From Piscinibacter sp. (GTDB lineage: Bacteria; Pseudomonadota; Gammaproteobacteria; Burkholderiales; Burkholderiaceae_C), in the NCBI GenBank assembly GCA_019635485.1, contig JAHBZL010000015.1, positions 49,094 through 113,093 of the forward strand: DNA of 64,000 nt, read 5' to 3'. The notes below the pieces were generated by a model. It was not told the origin of the DNA. It did not search any database and was given only the letters and a program-made list of their open reading frames with translations. This document shows positions 33,501 through 42,250 of the stretch, piece by piece. The position numbers and the translations under genes are program-made. Each line of letters starts with the position of its first letter. Within the stretch, counting starts at the first letter, position 1.

Positions 33501-33812
33501 ATGCTGCGCTACTTCCTGACCTACCGCGGCGTGCGCCTGCCGCTCGCGCTCGCGGAGGAACTCGCGCCGGACGCGCTGCGGCACCGCAACACCTACTTCC
33601 GCGCCGAGTTCGACCCCGCCGGACGCGTGTGCTGGCTGGAGAAGCTGGTGTACGGCGAGGTGGAGATGCGGCACGACTACGAATGGTCCACCGATGGCCG
33701 GCTCGTCGCGGCGACGCTGCGCGACGCCGAGGGCGAGACGGTCCGGCAGACGCTTGACAACGAGGCCGTGGACGGGGGCGGACCCGGGCTCAGCGCGCGC
33801 CGCGGGGCGTGA
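33501..33812 (+). CDS. DUF6156-like protein
   Basis: A 103-residue protein: RYFLTYRGVRLPLALAEELAPDALRHRNTYFRAEFDPAGRVCWLEKLVYGEVEMRHDYEW has the repeated YD/FD...G-type beta-hairpin pattern that I associate with DUF6156. Function unknown. It begins one base after the preceding hypothetical gene, indicating an operon. Its last 23 bases overlap the 3' end of the convergent aconitase X small-domain gene. Confidence 0.65.
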   Translation: MLRYFLTYRGVRLPLALAEELAPDALRHRNTYFRAEFDPAGRVCWLEKLVYGEVEMRHDYEWSTDGRLVAATLRDAEGETVRQTLDNEAVDGGGPGLSARRGA

Positions 33813-34281
33813 CCGTGACCAGCCCGGCGTCGGCGTCGACCCGCACCCAGTCGCCGGTGCGGATCAGCGCCAGCGGGTCACGCTCGAAGTCGGTCATCGC
33901 CGGTGCGTGACTGACGACGGTGCCGAGCGCGACCTTGGTGCTCATCTCGTTGAACAGCCATGCCGCCGGCGCGGTGCCCATCACGCGCGCGACGTGGAAC
34001 ATCGCCGACCAGCCGGACGAGCCCTTGGCGCCGGGAAACACCAGCACCTTGCCGGCGAAGCTCTGGCCGCGCAGTTCGTGGCGCGTCTCGACGATCGTGC
34101 CCTGGCGCGGGTCCACGCCGCCCCAGCCCGAGATGCGCTCGGTGGTCACCAGCGCCTCGCCCTCGGCGACGCCGCCGACCACCTTGCGGCCGCGGATCGT
34201 GATCGGCGCGTCGCTCACCGGACCACCCGTCGCACGGCGTGCTCCGGGGATGAGCGCCTGGGAGCGGTCCGGCGCGCTCAT
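33790..34281 (-). CDS. Aconitase X swivel-domain protein (AcnX small subunit)
   Basis: A 163-residue protein corresponding to the small swivelling domain of aconitase X: ITIRGRKVVGGVAEGEALVTTERISGWGGVDPRQGTIVETRHELRGQSFAGKVLVFPGAKGSSGWSAMF. The GAKGSSGWS loop is the substrate-contacting serine loop of the aconitase swivel. In bacteria this domain is often a separate gene from the catalytic part, as here, with an ATGA overlap. Known members dehydrate hydroxyproline isomers or mevalonate phosphate; which reaction applies here is not clear. Confidence 0.88.
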   Translation of the reverse strand: MSAPDRSQALIPGARRATGGPVSDAPITIRGRKVVGGVAEGEALVTTERISGWGGVDPRQGTIVETRHELRGQSFAGKVLVFPGAKGSSGWSAMFHVARVMGTAPAAWLFNEMSTKVALGTVVSHAPAMTDFERDPLALIRTGDWVRVDADAGLVTVTPRGAR

Positions 34282-35555
34282 GCGCCGCTCCAGTGGCCGG
34301 TGCAGGCCGCGTCGATGCATTGCGCCGTGGTGCCGAACCAGGCCTGCACGCCGAGGATGGCCGGCAGGTAGTGCGCCTGCTTGACCGAGTCCAGCGCCAC
34401 CACCCGCGTGCCCGGCGGCACCGCGCGGCTCATCGCCGAGCAGCTGTCGGTCATGATCTTGCCGCCGGCGGTCTCGATGATCGCGGTGTAGCCGTTGCGG
34501 TCGGCCAGCGCCTTGATCGCGCGCGGCGTGAAGATCCACAGCGCGCAGTTCGCATGCACGCGGCGGCCCTCGAGCAGCATGGCCGCCTCCCAGATCTGCT
34601 CGATCGTGTAGTGCGGGCAGCCGAGCATCACGTAGTCGACCTGGCGGTCCTGCCCCATCGCGTTGATGCGTTCGAGCGTCTGCGCCCGCTCGCGTGCGCC
34701 GTAGCGGCGCACCTCGGCCGGCCGGTTCGTGCCGAAGGCCTGCTCCCAGCTGCCGGCCTCGGGCGTGACGCCGACCAGGTGGTACATCTCGACGCCGCCG
34801 GAAGACGAGGCCGCGGCGCCGAAGTGCTTCAGCTTCGGCAGGTTCGGCACCGCGCCGATGCCGCGCACGACGGGCACGCGGTCCTGCACCCAGTCGCCGA
34901 TCCAGTAGCCGAGCAGGCCCCAGTCCTCGACCGTCTCGACGGGCATGTCGAGTTCGATGCCGTGCGTGCCGCGCCGGCCCGCGTCGAGGTGGTAGCCCCA
35001 GTTCGGGATGCGGCAGGTCAGCATCGCCGCGCTGGTGCTCTCGCGGCCCTCGGCGTTCGTGCGCGCGCCCAGCACCGAGTTGATGTAGATGACCGCGGAC
35101 GACTCCATCCACGCGCAGTGTTCGCCGCGCGTCGGCACGTTGCCGACCTGGTACGGCGTGCAGGTGTTCAGGATCTGCACGCCCATGCGCGCCGCCGCGG
35201 CCTCGCTGCGCCGGTAGAACTCGACCACCTGCTCGCTCACGCCCATCTCGACCGGATGGTGCGGGTCGAAGCCGAGCTGCAGGTGCGAACTGAAGGCCCG
35301 CACGCGCGGCGTCTCGACCACTTCCGCGCTGTCGAGGTTGAACTCGCTGAACACCGCGTCCAGCCCGCCCTTGGCGAGTGCGAAGTCGCGCATGAACGGC
35401 GTGGTGGCGGTGACCGTGCCGCAGACGTTGCGCGTCTCGACCAGCGATTCCGCGCCGAGCGCCTCGCCGTAGCGGACCAGCAGGTCCATCGCCCGCGCCA
35501 CCGCCGCGCCGTCGCGGCCGTCGCGCATGGCCTTCTCTTCGTCGCTGAGCCGCAT
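34278..35555 (-). CDS. Aconitase X catalytic-domain protein (AcnX large subunit)
   Basis: A 425-residue protein: the large part of aconitase X, with MRLSDEEKAMRDGRDGAAVARAMDLLVRYGEALGAESLVE, QILNTCTPYQVGNVPTRGEHCAWMESSAVIYINSVLGARTN (Cys132 and Cys147) and the late Cys block DSCSAMSRAVPPG. These cysteines are candidates for iron-sulfur or metal ligands. The family performs dehydrations of hydroxy acids. Neighbours (IclR regulator, FAD oxidoreductase, Bug binding protein) point to use of an imported carboxylate rather than central metabolism. Starts two bases after the IclR stop and overlaps the small subunit. Confidence 0.9.
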   Translation of the reverse strand: MRLSDEEKAMRDGRDGAAVARAMDLLVRYGEALGAESLVETRNVCGTVTATTPFMRDFALAKGGLDAVFSEFNLDSAEVVETPRVRAFSSHLQLGFDPHHPVEMGVSEQVVEFYRRSEAAAARMGVQILNTCTPYQVGNVPTRGEHCAWMESSAVIYINSVLGARTNAEGRESTSAAMLTCRIPNWGYHLDAGRRGTHGIELDMPVETVEDWGLLGYWIGDWVQDRVPVVRGIGAVPNLPKLKHFGAAASSSGGVEMYHLVGVTPEAGSWEQAFGTNRPAEVRRYGARERAQTLERINAMGQDRQVDYVMLGCPHYTIEQIWEAAMLLEGRRVHANCALWIFTPRAIKALADRNGYTAIIETAGGKIMTDSCSAMSRAVPPGTRVVALDSVKQAHYLPAILGVQAWFGTTAQCIDAACTGHWSGA

Positions 35556-35557
35556 GG

Positions 35558-36433
35558 TCAGTTGTCCCCGATCAGCTGGCTGCCGGTCTCGGCGGCGATC
35601 GCGCGCACGGTGTCGCGCAGCGCCGGGCCGATCTCGCGGCGCAGGCGCTCCTCGCCGAAGCTGAAGGCCGGACCGCCGCAGTTGAACGCGACCAGGTCGC
35701 CGCGCGCATCGCGCATTGCGACGGCCACCGAGTTGATCTCGCGGTGGAAGGCGCCGGCCGAACTGCACCAGCCGCTGCGCGCCTGCTCGGCGAGGGCCCG
35801 CTGCAGCCCGGCCTCGAGCGCGGGCCACTCGGCCCCGTGCAGCCGGCGCAGCGCGTCCAGCACCGGCTGGCGCTGCGCGTCGTCGAGCGCGCCCAGCCAG
35901 GCACGTCCGAGCGCGGAGTTCGGCAGCGGCACCCGCGAGCCCACGTCCAGGCGCGCCGCGAGCATCGTGGTCGGCGAGCGGCAGGCCTCGACGAGCACCA
36001 TCTCGAGCCCGTCGCGCACCGCCAGGTAGACCGAGCCGCCGCTGCGCTCGGCCAGCGCCTGCATCGGGCCGCGCGCGGCGGCGCGCAGGTCCAGCCCGGT
36101 GAGGAACTGGTGCGCCAGCGACACGACGCCGGCGCCCAGCAGGTAGCGCTCGCCGCCCGGCTCGACGCGCAGCAGCCGGTGCGCGACCAGTGTCGCCGCG
36201 AGCCGGATCACGCTGGGCCGTGGAATGCCGGTCAGGCGCGCGAGATCGCTGGCGCCCAGTGCGCGCTGGCCGGCATCGAAGCAGTGCAGCAACGCGAGGC
36301 CGCGGTCCAGCGCGCTGACGGTTTCACGCGGGGCCGTGGCCGGGGCCTTCTTCTTGGCCGGCTTCGGCGTGGCCGGTTTCGCCACCCGCGGTCGCGGAAG
36401 GCTTCGAGCACTCGATTGCGGCAGCGTGCTCAC
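35558..36433 (-). CDS. IclR-family transcriptional regulator (GTG start)
   Basis: A 291-residue regulator with a Lys/Pro/Ala-rich N-terminal extension (about 1-35), then the IclR winged HTH (SALDRGLALLHCFDAGQRALGASDLARLTGIPRPSVIRLAATLVAHRLL) and the effector-binding GAF-like domain (about 115-285; SVYLAVRDGLEMVLVEA, SAGAFHREINSVAVAMRDARGDLVAFNCGG). The GTG start gives VSTLPQSSARS; no better start is in frame before the HTH. It sits inside the FAD oxidoreductase-AcnX operon and probably binds the palindrome at 37901-37915. Confidence 0.92.
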   Translation of the reverse strand: MSTLPQSSARSLPRPRVAKPATPKPAKKKAPATAPRETVSALDRGLALLHCFDAGQRALGASDLARLTGIPRPSVIRLAATLVAHRLLRVEPGGERYLLGAGVVSLAHQFLTGLDLRAAARGPMQALAERSGGSVYLAVRDGLEMVLVEACRSPTTMLAARLDVGSRVPLPNSALGRAWLGALDDAQRQPVLDALRRLHGAEWPALEAGLQRALAEQARSGWCSSAGAFHREINSVAVAMRDARGDLVAFNCGGPAFSFGEERLRREIGPALRDTVRAIAAETGSQLIGDN

Positions 36434-36458
36434 AGGGCAACCCTCCGTCCCGGCGCGC

Positions 36459-37886
36459 TCATGCGGCCTCCTGTTCGGCCTGCACGCGGCGCAGGAACAC
36501 GCCCTGGCGCAGCAACTCGGCCTGCAAGGTGCCGACGTCGACCGCGCGCGGCTCGATGTGCCGCTTCGCCGCCAGCGCGGCGGCCGCGCCGGCTGCCTGG
36601 CCGGTGATCCAGCATTGCGGGATCTCGCGCATGAAGCCGTGCGAGTTCTTGTCGCAGGACACGTGGCGGCCGCAGGCGAGCAGGCCGTCGAGCGACTCGG
36701 GCAGCAGCGCGCCGTACGGGATCGAGATGTTCGGGAACTTCGGCGAGACGGCCGGCGTGACACCGACCTCGTCCGGCAGCGGCGTGCCCTGCGGCCAGCG
36801 GCTGCGCAGCACGGCATCGACACCCTTGAGCCGGCGCGCGTGGCGCACGCCGATCTGCGGCGCCGACAGCATCAGGTAGGCGTTCTCGAAGCCCGGGGCA
36901 TGCGCGCGGTAGAAGTCGAGATGCCGGGCCATCGCGCGGTGGGACCGCACCTCGACCGCGGTCAGATCGTCGACATCGAGCGCCGAGTAGCCGGTCTGGC
37001 GCGGGCCCATGAACAGCGCGACGTCCGGCCGCCAGGAGACGAACGGCCGGTCGAACAGGCCGCAGGCGGCGCGCCCGCGCGCCATGAAGTCGGCGTACGC
37101 GTCGCCCGGCCCGGTGCGGAAGGCGAGCCAGCGTTCCATGTCGACACCGCCGAACAGCCAGGAGGTGTTCATGCAGTGGTGCACGTCGGCCTCCTCGATG
37201 TCGTTGTCGTAGGCCGCGCCGGCACGTGCGAACAGGTCGCCGTCGCCGGTGGCGTCGACGACGACGCGGGCGCGGATCGCGAGGCGGCCCTCCTTGCTCT
37301 CGAAGCTGACGCCGCGCACGCGCCCGCCCTCGACGATCGGCAGGCTGGCCCAGCTGTGATAGACCAGCTTGACGCCGGCCTCGAGCACCAGTTCCTGCGA
37401 GAGCAGCTTCAGGCGCTCCGGGTCGACCGTCGGCGACCAGGTGACGATGCCGTGGTAGGCGGCGGTGCGCGGGGCCCAGTGGGCGGCCTTGGCCGGATCG
37501 GTCGAGCCCCAGTCCGCCGGCGGCGGGCCGGCCACCGCATCGGCGGGCAGGCGGTCCAGCAGTTCCTCGGCGATGCCGCGGATCACGAGCTCGCCCTGCC
37601 AGTCCGTCATGCGGTCGATCCAGATCACCAGCCCGCCGGTCGACAGGCCGCCGAGGTGGTTGTAGCGCTCGAGCAGCACCACGTCCGCGCCAGCCCGCGC
37701 CGCCGCCACCGCCGCGGCCGTGCCCGACGGCCCGCCGCCGACCACCAGCACCTCGCAGTCGCGGTACACGGGGATGTCGCGCGCCGGCTCGTGATGGCGG
37801 CCGAGGTTCGCGCGCGGCGCCTTGGATTCGCGCTCGAACACGTCGGCGGTCAGGATGCGCTCGTCGGTGCGCTCGATCGTCTTCAT
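36459..37886 (-). CDS. FAD-dependent oxidoreductase
   Basis: A 475-residue flavoprotein: the dinucleotide-binding motif is VLVVGGGPSGTAAAVAAARAGADVVLLERYNHLGG (near residue 44), followed by an LSTGGLVIW block and a second FAD motif ARVVVDATGDGDLFARAG; near the C-terminus LLACGRHVSCDKNSHGFMREIPQCWITGQAAGAAAAL completes the fold. This is the FAD-dependent class of unknown substrate that often accompanies Bug-type uptake loci. It is the first gene of the minus-strand operon, divergent from the Bug gene, and likely acts on the same compound as aconitase X. Confidence 0.88.
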   Translation of the reverse strand: MKTIERTDERILTADVFERESKAPRANLGRHHEPARDIPVYRDCEVLVVGGGPSGTAAAVAAARAGADVVLLERYNHLGGLSTGGLVIWIDRMTDWQGELVIRGIAEELLDRLPADAVAGPPPADWGSTDPAKAAHWAPRTAAYHGIVTWSPTVDPERLKLLSQELVLEAGVKLVYHSWASLPIVEGGRVRGVSFESKEGRLAIRARVVVDATGDGDLFARAGAAYDNDIEEADVHHCMNTSWLFGGVDMERWLAFRTGPGDAYADFMARGRAACGLFDRPFVSWRPDVALFMGPRQTGYSALDVDDLTAVEVRSHRAMARHLDFYRAHAPGFENAYLMLSAPQIGVRHARRLKGVDAVLRSRWPQGTPLPDEVGVTPAVSPKFPNISIPYGALLPESLDGLLACGRHVSCDKNSHGFMREIPQCWITGQAAGAAAALAAKRHIEPRAVDVGTLQAELLRQGVFLRRVQAEQEAA

Positions 37887-37900
37887 GGCGGGTATGATAA

Positions 37901-37915
37901 TGGACAGACTGTCCA
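37901..37915. promoter_or_regulatory. IclR-type operator TGGACAG-A-CTGTCCA
   Basis: A perfect 15-bp palindrome lies in the 47-bp gap between the divergent FAD oxidoreductase and Bug genes, next to TATGATAATGG, which could serve as a -10 region. Symmetry, location and the presence of an IclR gene in the operon make it the likely binding site controlling both directions. Confidence 0.75.
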
Positions 37916-37933
37916 AAAACGGAGACAACCGCG

Positions 37934-38926
37934 ATGACCCCAGGTCCGATCACACGCAGGATCCCCCTTCTTGCCGTCGCTGCACTGGCGCTGCTGCCGC
38001 TGGCGGGGCAGGCGCAGGACGCCTACCCGCAACCCGGCCGCTCGATCCGGCTGCTGGTCGGCTTCGCCGCCGGGGGCTCGCTGGACGCCCAGGCCCGCGC
38101 GGTCGCGCAGAAGGTCACCGAGCAGAGCGGCGTGCAGGTGGTGGTCGACAACAAGCCCGGCGCCAGCACGATGCTCGCGGCCGGCGAGGTGGTGCGCGCC
38201 GCGCCGGATGGCTACACGCTGCTGTACGCACCGTCGTCGACCTTCGCGCAAAACCCGCACACGCTGGCCAACGTGCCGTACGACCCGTTCCGCGACTTCA
38301 CGCCGGTCACGCTGGCCGCGCGAGGGCCGCTGGTGCTGACGCTGCACACCTCGGTGCCGGCGACCAACGTCAAGGAACTGGTCGCCTGGGCCAAGGCCAA
38401 CCCGGGCAAGCTGAGCTTCGCGTCGTTCGGCGTCGGCACCTCGTCGCATGTCTATGCGGAGGCCTTCGCGAAGGCGGCCGGCTTCGAGATGGTCCACGTG
38501 CCGTACAAGGGCACGGCCGACGCCGCGCGTGACCTGCTCGAAGGCCGCGTGCAGGCCTACTTCGACGCCGCGCCGACCGCGATCACGAACGAGAAGACCG
38601 GCAAGATCCGCATCCTCGGCGTGGCCGCGCCGCAGCGCAACCCGTTCCTGCCGAACGTGCCGACCATCGGCGAGCAGGGCGTGCCGGGCATCGACCTCGC
38701 GAGCTGGGTCGCGATCGTCGCCCCGCCCAAGATGGCGCCCGAGCTGCTGGCCAAGGTCAACGCGCTGTTCGTGGCCGCGCTCGCGAGCAAGGACGTGCAC
38801 GACACGATCGCCAAGGGCGCCTACGAGACCGCCCCGTCGACACCGGCCGAGCTGACCGCCGAGATGCGCAGCGCCTACGACCGCTGGGGCACGATGATCC
38901 GGCAGATCGGGTTCCAGAAGCAGTAG
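37934..38926 (+). CDS. Bug-family (TTT) periplasmic solute-binding protein
   Basis: A 330-residue periplasmic protein: signal peptide to about residue 28 (AGQAQ), then the classic Bug pattern AYPQPGRSIRLLVGFAAGGSLDAQARAVAQKVTEQSGVQVVVDNKPGASTMLAAGEVVRAAPDGYTLL, with the carboxylate-pinching loop and HVPYKGTADAARDLLEGRVQAYFD. Bug proteins bind aromatic or aliphatic carboxylates and amides, in some cases delivering to TctAB permeases; none is encoded here. Transcribed divergently from the AcnX operon from the shared operator, it most likely scavenges the substrate of that pathway. Confidence 0.93.
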   Translation: MTPGPITRRIPLLAVAALALLPLAGQAQDAYPQPGRSIRLLVGFAAGGSLDAQARAVAQKVTEQSGVQVVVDNKPGASTMLAAGEVVRAAPDGYTLLYAPSSTFAQNPHTLANVPYDPFRDFTPVTLAARGPLVLTLHTSVPATNVKELVAWAKANPGKLSFASFGVGTSSHVYAEAFAKAAGFEMVHVPYKGTADAARDLLEGRVQAYFDAAPTAITNEKTGKIRILGVAAPQRNPFLPNVPTIGEQGVPGIDLASWVAIVAPPKMAPELLAKVNALFVAALASKDVHDTIAKGAYETAPSTPAELTAEMRSAYDRWGTMIRQIGFQKQ

Positions 38927-38941
38927 CCGCGGCCCCCGGGG

Positions 38942-38961
38942 CAGGCCCGGGCCCGGGCCTG
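38942..38961. repeat. 20-bp perfect palindrome between Bug and coxM genes
   Basis: Twenty bases centred on GGGCCC are identical to their reverse complement. The position 16 bases after the Bug stop suggests a transcription terminator stem or bidirectional boundary. There is no U-tract. Confidence 0.45.
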
Positions 38962-39016
38962 TGTGTACGATAGCCGCTCCAGTCGCGCGCCCGACCGTGG
39001 CCCGAGGAGACGGCAT

Positions 39017-39811
39017 ATGTACACCTTCGACTACCAGCGCCCCGCCAGCAGCGCCGCCGCGGCCGCGGCATTCCAGGGCGAGGCCCGCTACCTGGCCGGC
39101 GGCCAGAGCCTGGTGCAGGCGATGAAGCTGCGCCTGTCCTCCAGCGAGCGCCTCGTCGACCTCGGCGGCATTGCCGAGCTGAAGGGCATCACCGCCGCGT
39201 CGGGCGCGCTCACCATCGGTGCGATGACCACGCATGCCGCGGTGGCGCAATCGGCCGACGTGCGCCGCGTGCTGCCGGCCCTGGCCGAACTGGCCGAGGG
39301 CATCGGCGACCCGATGGTGCGCAACATGGGCACCCTCGGCGGTTCGATCGCCAACGCCGATCCGGCGGCCGACTACCCGGCCGCCGTGCTGGCGCTCGGC
39401 GCGACCGTGGTCACGAACCAGCGCCGCATCGCGGGCGACGAGTTCTTCACCGGGGTGTACGACACGGCCCTGAAGCCCGGCGAACTGATCACCGCGGTCA
39501 GCTTCCCGGCGGTGGCCCGGGCGGCCTACGTCAAGTGCAAGCAGCCGGCCTCGCGCTTCGCGCTGGTGGGCGTGTTCGTCGCGCAGAGCGCCGCCGGCGT
39601 GCGGGTGGCGGTGACCGGCGCGGCCGGCAGCGTGTTCCGCTGCCAGCCGATCGAAGCCGCGCTGGCGAAGAGCTTCACACCGGAGGCGGCCAAGGCGGTG
39701 GCGGTGAGTGCCGAGGGGCTGAACGCCGACCTGCATGCCTCGGCGGCGTACCGCGCGGCGATGATCAGCGTGATGGCCTCGCGCGCGGTCGCCGCGGCGC
39801 TGGCGCGCTGA
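39017..39811 (+). CDS. coxM: Molybdenum hydroxylase FAD-binding (medium) subunit, CoxM type
   Basis: A 264-residue FAD-binding subunit of the xanthine dehydrogenase/CO dehydrogenase family. It has the two flavin loops ARYLAGGQSLVQAMKLRL (near residue 24) and NMGTLGGSIANADPAADYPAAVLAL (near 104), followed by the CO-dehydrogenase C-terminal domain. It would pass electrons from a molybdenum subunit through FeS to quinone or another acceptor. The (2Fe-2S) and molybdopterin subunits that normally precede it are not adjacent: upstream is the Bug gene. GAGGAGA lies before the ATG. Downstream are coxD, coxE and xdhC homologues. Confidence 0.92.
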   Translation: MYTFDYQRPASSAAAAAAFQGEARYLAGGQSLVQAMKLRLSSSERLVDLGGIAELKGITAASGALTIGAMTTHAAVAQSADVRRVLPALAELAEGIGDPMVRNMGTLGGSIANADPAADYPAAVLALGATVVTNQRRIAGDEFFTGVYDTALKPGELITAVSFPAVARAAYVKCKQPASRFALVGVFVAQSAAGVRVAVTGAAGSVFRCQPIEAALAKSFTPEAAKAVAVSAEGLNADLHASAAYRAAMISVMASRAVAAALAR

Positions 39812-39860
39812 GCCGCGACGGGCCGACGCGCGTGCCACGCCGGTCCCCGGGAGTCCCGAC

Positions 39861-40793
39861 GTGAGCGCCGAGCCGCTCGCGCTGCCCGACTCGGTCGACG
39901 CGGTGATCGCGCTGCTCGGAGCGCGCGACTACCTGTGCGACCGGCGGCTGGCCACCGCGCTGTTCCTGAGCCTCACCTTGCGCCGTCCGCTGTTCCTGGA
40001 GGGCGAGCCGGGCGTCGGCAAGACCGAGCTGGCCAAGACGCTGGCCGAGGCGCTCTCGACCCGGCTGCTGCGCCTGCAGTGCTACGAGGGCCTGGACGTC
40101 GCGCAGACGGCGTACGAGTGGAACGTCGCGCGCCAGATGGTCGAGATCCGGCTGGCGGAGGCCGCGCACGCGGTCAGCGACGCCGCGGGCCGCGAGCGCC
40201 TCGCGCACGAGCTGTACTCGCGCGCGATGCTGATCGAGCGGCCGCTGCTGCAGGCGCTGACGCAGCCGCGCGCGCCGGTGCTACTGATCGACGAGCTGGA
40301 CCGTGCGGACGAGCCCTTCGATGCCTTCCTGCTCGAGGTGCTGGCGGAGAACCAGCTCACCATCCCCGAGCTCGGCGTGGTGCGCGCCGAGGCGCCGCCG
40401 ATCACGATCATCACCAGCAACCGCACGCGCGAGATCCACGACGCGCTGAAGCGGCGCTGCCTGTACCACTGGGTCGAGTTTCCGGACGTGCAGCGCGAAC
40501 TCGACATCGTGCGGCGCAAGGCGCCCGGCGCGCCGGAGCGCCTGGCGCGCCAGGTGGTCGAGTTCGTGCAGCGCATGCGCGCGCTGGACCTGTTCAAGGC
40601 GCCGGGCGTCGCCGAGACGATCGACTGGACCCACGCGCTGGTGGCACTGAACGCGACGCAGCTCGACCCGGCGACGGTCGGCGACACGCTCGGCGTGTTG
40701 CTGAAGTACCAGGACGACATCGCGCGCATGGGCGCCGGCGACACCGCGAAGCTGCTCGACGAGCTGCGTGCCCGCGCCCTGCTCGATCCATGA
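39861..40793 (+). CDS. coxD: MoxR-type AAA+ ATPase, CoxD-like (GTG start)
   Basis: A 310-residue AAA+ ATPase: Walker A GEPGVGKTELAKTLAE, Walker B VLLIDELDRADEPFDAFLLEVL, sensor 1 ITSNRTREIHDALKRRC. CoxD of Oligotropha acts as a chaperone building the copper-sulfur part of the CO dehydrogenase centre; related proteins assist other molybdenum hydroxylases. The start is a GTG 49 bases after coxM. The next gene (VWA protein) begins 37 bases later. Confidence 0.9.
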   Translation: MSAEPLALPDSVDAVIALLGARDYLCDRRLATALFLSLTLRRPLFLEGEPGVGKTELAKTLAEALSTRLLRLQCYEGLDVAQTAYEWNVARQMVEIRLAEAAHAVSDAAGRERLAHELYSRAMLIERPLLQALTQPRAPVLLIDELDRADEPFDAFLLEVLAENQLTIPELGVVRAEAPPITIITSNRTREIHDALKRRCLYHWVEFPDVQRELDIVRRKAPGAPERLARQVVEFVQRMRALDLFKAPGVAETIDWTHALVALNATQLDPATVGDTLGVLLKYQDDIARMGAGDTAKLLDELRARALLDP

Positions 40794-40830
40794 ACGCGGC
40801 GGCCGCGCACGGCACGGACGCCGAGGCCCC

Positions 40831-42072
40831 GTGATCGCCGACAACATCGTCCACTTCGCGCGCATCCTGCGCGACGCCGGCCTGTCGGTCGGGCCGGACC
40901 GGGTGCTGACGGCGATCGCCGCGGTCGAGGCCGTCGGGCTGGCGCGGCGCGAGGACGTGCATGCGGCGCTGTCGGCGGTCATGCTGGACCGGCACGAGCA
41001 GCAGGTGCTCTTCGATGCGGCCTTCGACGCCTTCTGGCGCGATCCGACGCTGCTCGAGCAGATGAGGCATCTGCTGCCCGACGTACAGGGCCGCAGCGAG
41101 AAGGTGCGGCCGCGCCCGAACCGGCTCGCGGAGGCGCTCGCGGCGCTGCGCGCGCCCGACACGGTGCGCCCGCCGGGCACGCCGCGGCAGGACGAGGTCC
41201 GCTTCGAGGCGGCGTTCAGCCCCTCCGACCGCGAGCGGCTGCAGCAGGCGGACTTCGAGAGCATGACCAGCGCCGAGTACGCGCTGGCCAAGCAACTGGC
41301 CGAACGCGTGCCGCTGCCGGTGGCGCCGGTGCGGCGGCGGCGCCACGAGGCGAGCGCACGCGGCACGCCGGACCTGCGCGGCAGCCTGCGCCGGATGGCG
41401 CGGCAGCCGCACACGCTGACGCCGGCGTTCACCCGGCCGCGGATCGAGCCGCCGCCGCTGGTCGTGCTGCTGGACATCTCCGGTTCGATGGACCGCTACG
41501 CGCGCCTCTTCCTGCACTACGTGCACGGCCTGACACGGCGGCACCTGAAGGTGCACACCTTCACCTTCGGCACGCGGCTGACGCCCATCACGCGCTGCCT
41601 GCGCGAGCGTGACCCGGACCAGGCCCTCAAGCTCGCCGATGCACAGGTGCACGACTGGAAGGGCGGCACGCGCATCGCGGCCAGCCTGGAGGAGTTCAAC
41701 CGCCGTTGGGCGCGCCGCGTGCTGGGTGGCAACGCCGCGGTGCTGCTGGTGACCGACGGCCTGGAGCGCGACGAGGGCGGGGCACTCGAACGCGCCGCCG
41801 CGCAGCTGCAGCGCAGCGCGCACCAGCTGGTCTGGCTGAATCCGCTGCTGCGCTTTGCCGGCTTCGAGCCGCGCGCCGCGGGCATCCGCGTGCTGCTCGC
41901 GCACGTCGACCGCTTCCTGCCCGTGCACAACCTCGCGAGCCTGGCCGACCTCGGTCGGGCGCTGCGCCGGCCGGCGCTGCCGCCGGCCGCGCTGCTGCAC
42001 CGGCGGCCTCGATGGACCTCCCAGGGCGGCGACTCGTTCCCGACCCGGTCGGCGCGGCCGGGGCCGCCCTGA
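40831..42072 (+). CDS. coxE: VWA-domain protein, CoxE-like (GTG start)
   Basis: A 413-residue protein with a helical N-terminal part (DNIVHFARILRDAGLSVGPDRVLTAIAAVEAVGL) and a C-terminal von Willebrand A domain starting at VVLLDISGSMDRYARLFLHYVHGL, with an intact MIDAS motif DISGS. MoxR/VWA pairs act together on target metalloproteins; in CO dehydrogenase loci this is CoxE. The GTG giving VIADNIVHFAR is preferred because in-frame upstream sequence overlaps coxD and is low-complexity. The C-terminal 25 residues are disordered and basic. Confidence 0.88.
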   Translation: MIADNIVHFARILRDAGLSVGPDRVLTAIAAVEAVGLARREDVHAALSAVMLDRHEQQVLFDAAFDAFWRDPTLLEQMRHLLPDVQGRSEKVRPRPNRLAEALAALRAPDTVRPPGTPRQDEVRFEAAFSPSDRERLQQADFESMTSAEYALAKQLAERVPLPVAPVRRRRHEASARGTPDLRGSLRRMARQPHTLTPAFTRPRIEPPPLVVLLDISGSMDRYARLFLHYVHGLTRRHLKVHTFTFGTRLTPITRCLRERDPDQALKLADAQVHDWKGGTRIAASLEEFNRRWARRVLGGNAAVLLVTDGLERDEGGALERAAAQLQRSAHQLVWLNPLLRFAGFEPRAAGIRVLLAHVDRFLPVHNLASLADLGRALRRPALPPAALLHRRPRWTSQGGDSFPTRSARPGPP

Positions 42073-42250
42073 ACGAGGCCGGGCGACCCGGCGCGCGCCC
42101 GGGCGAAGCCCGCCGAGCCGGTCTCGCAAGCCCCGCCTGCTGCCGTGGCGGCGGCCAGCGGCAACAATCGGGGCTGGATCCGGTGGACCGCCGGCGCCGC
42201 GACCGTCGCGGTGGCCCTTGGGCGGACCCCAGTGCTGGGAGACATTTCCG

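Noticed and set aside
33008-33812. Nitrogen-fixation association of the hypothetical/DUF6156 pair
   Set aside because: I recall similar genes near nif clusters, but no nif gene or clear NifA site is present here, so the link is not claimed.
42073-42250. Possible small gene between coxE and xdhC
   Set aside because: No frame combines a start, ribosome site and protein-like composition; it is read as an intergenic region.
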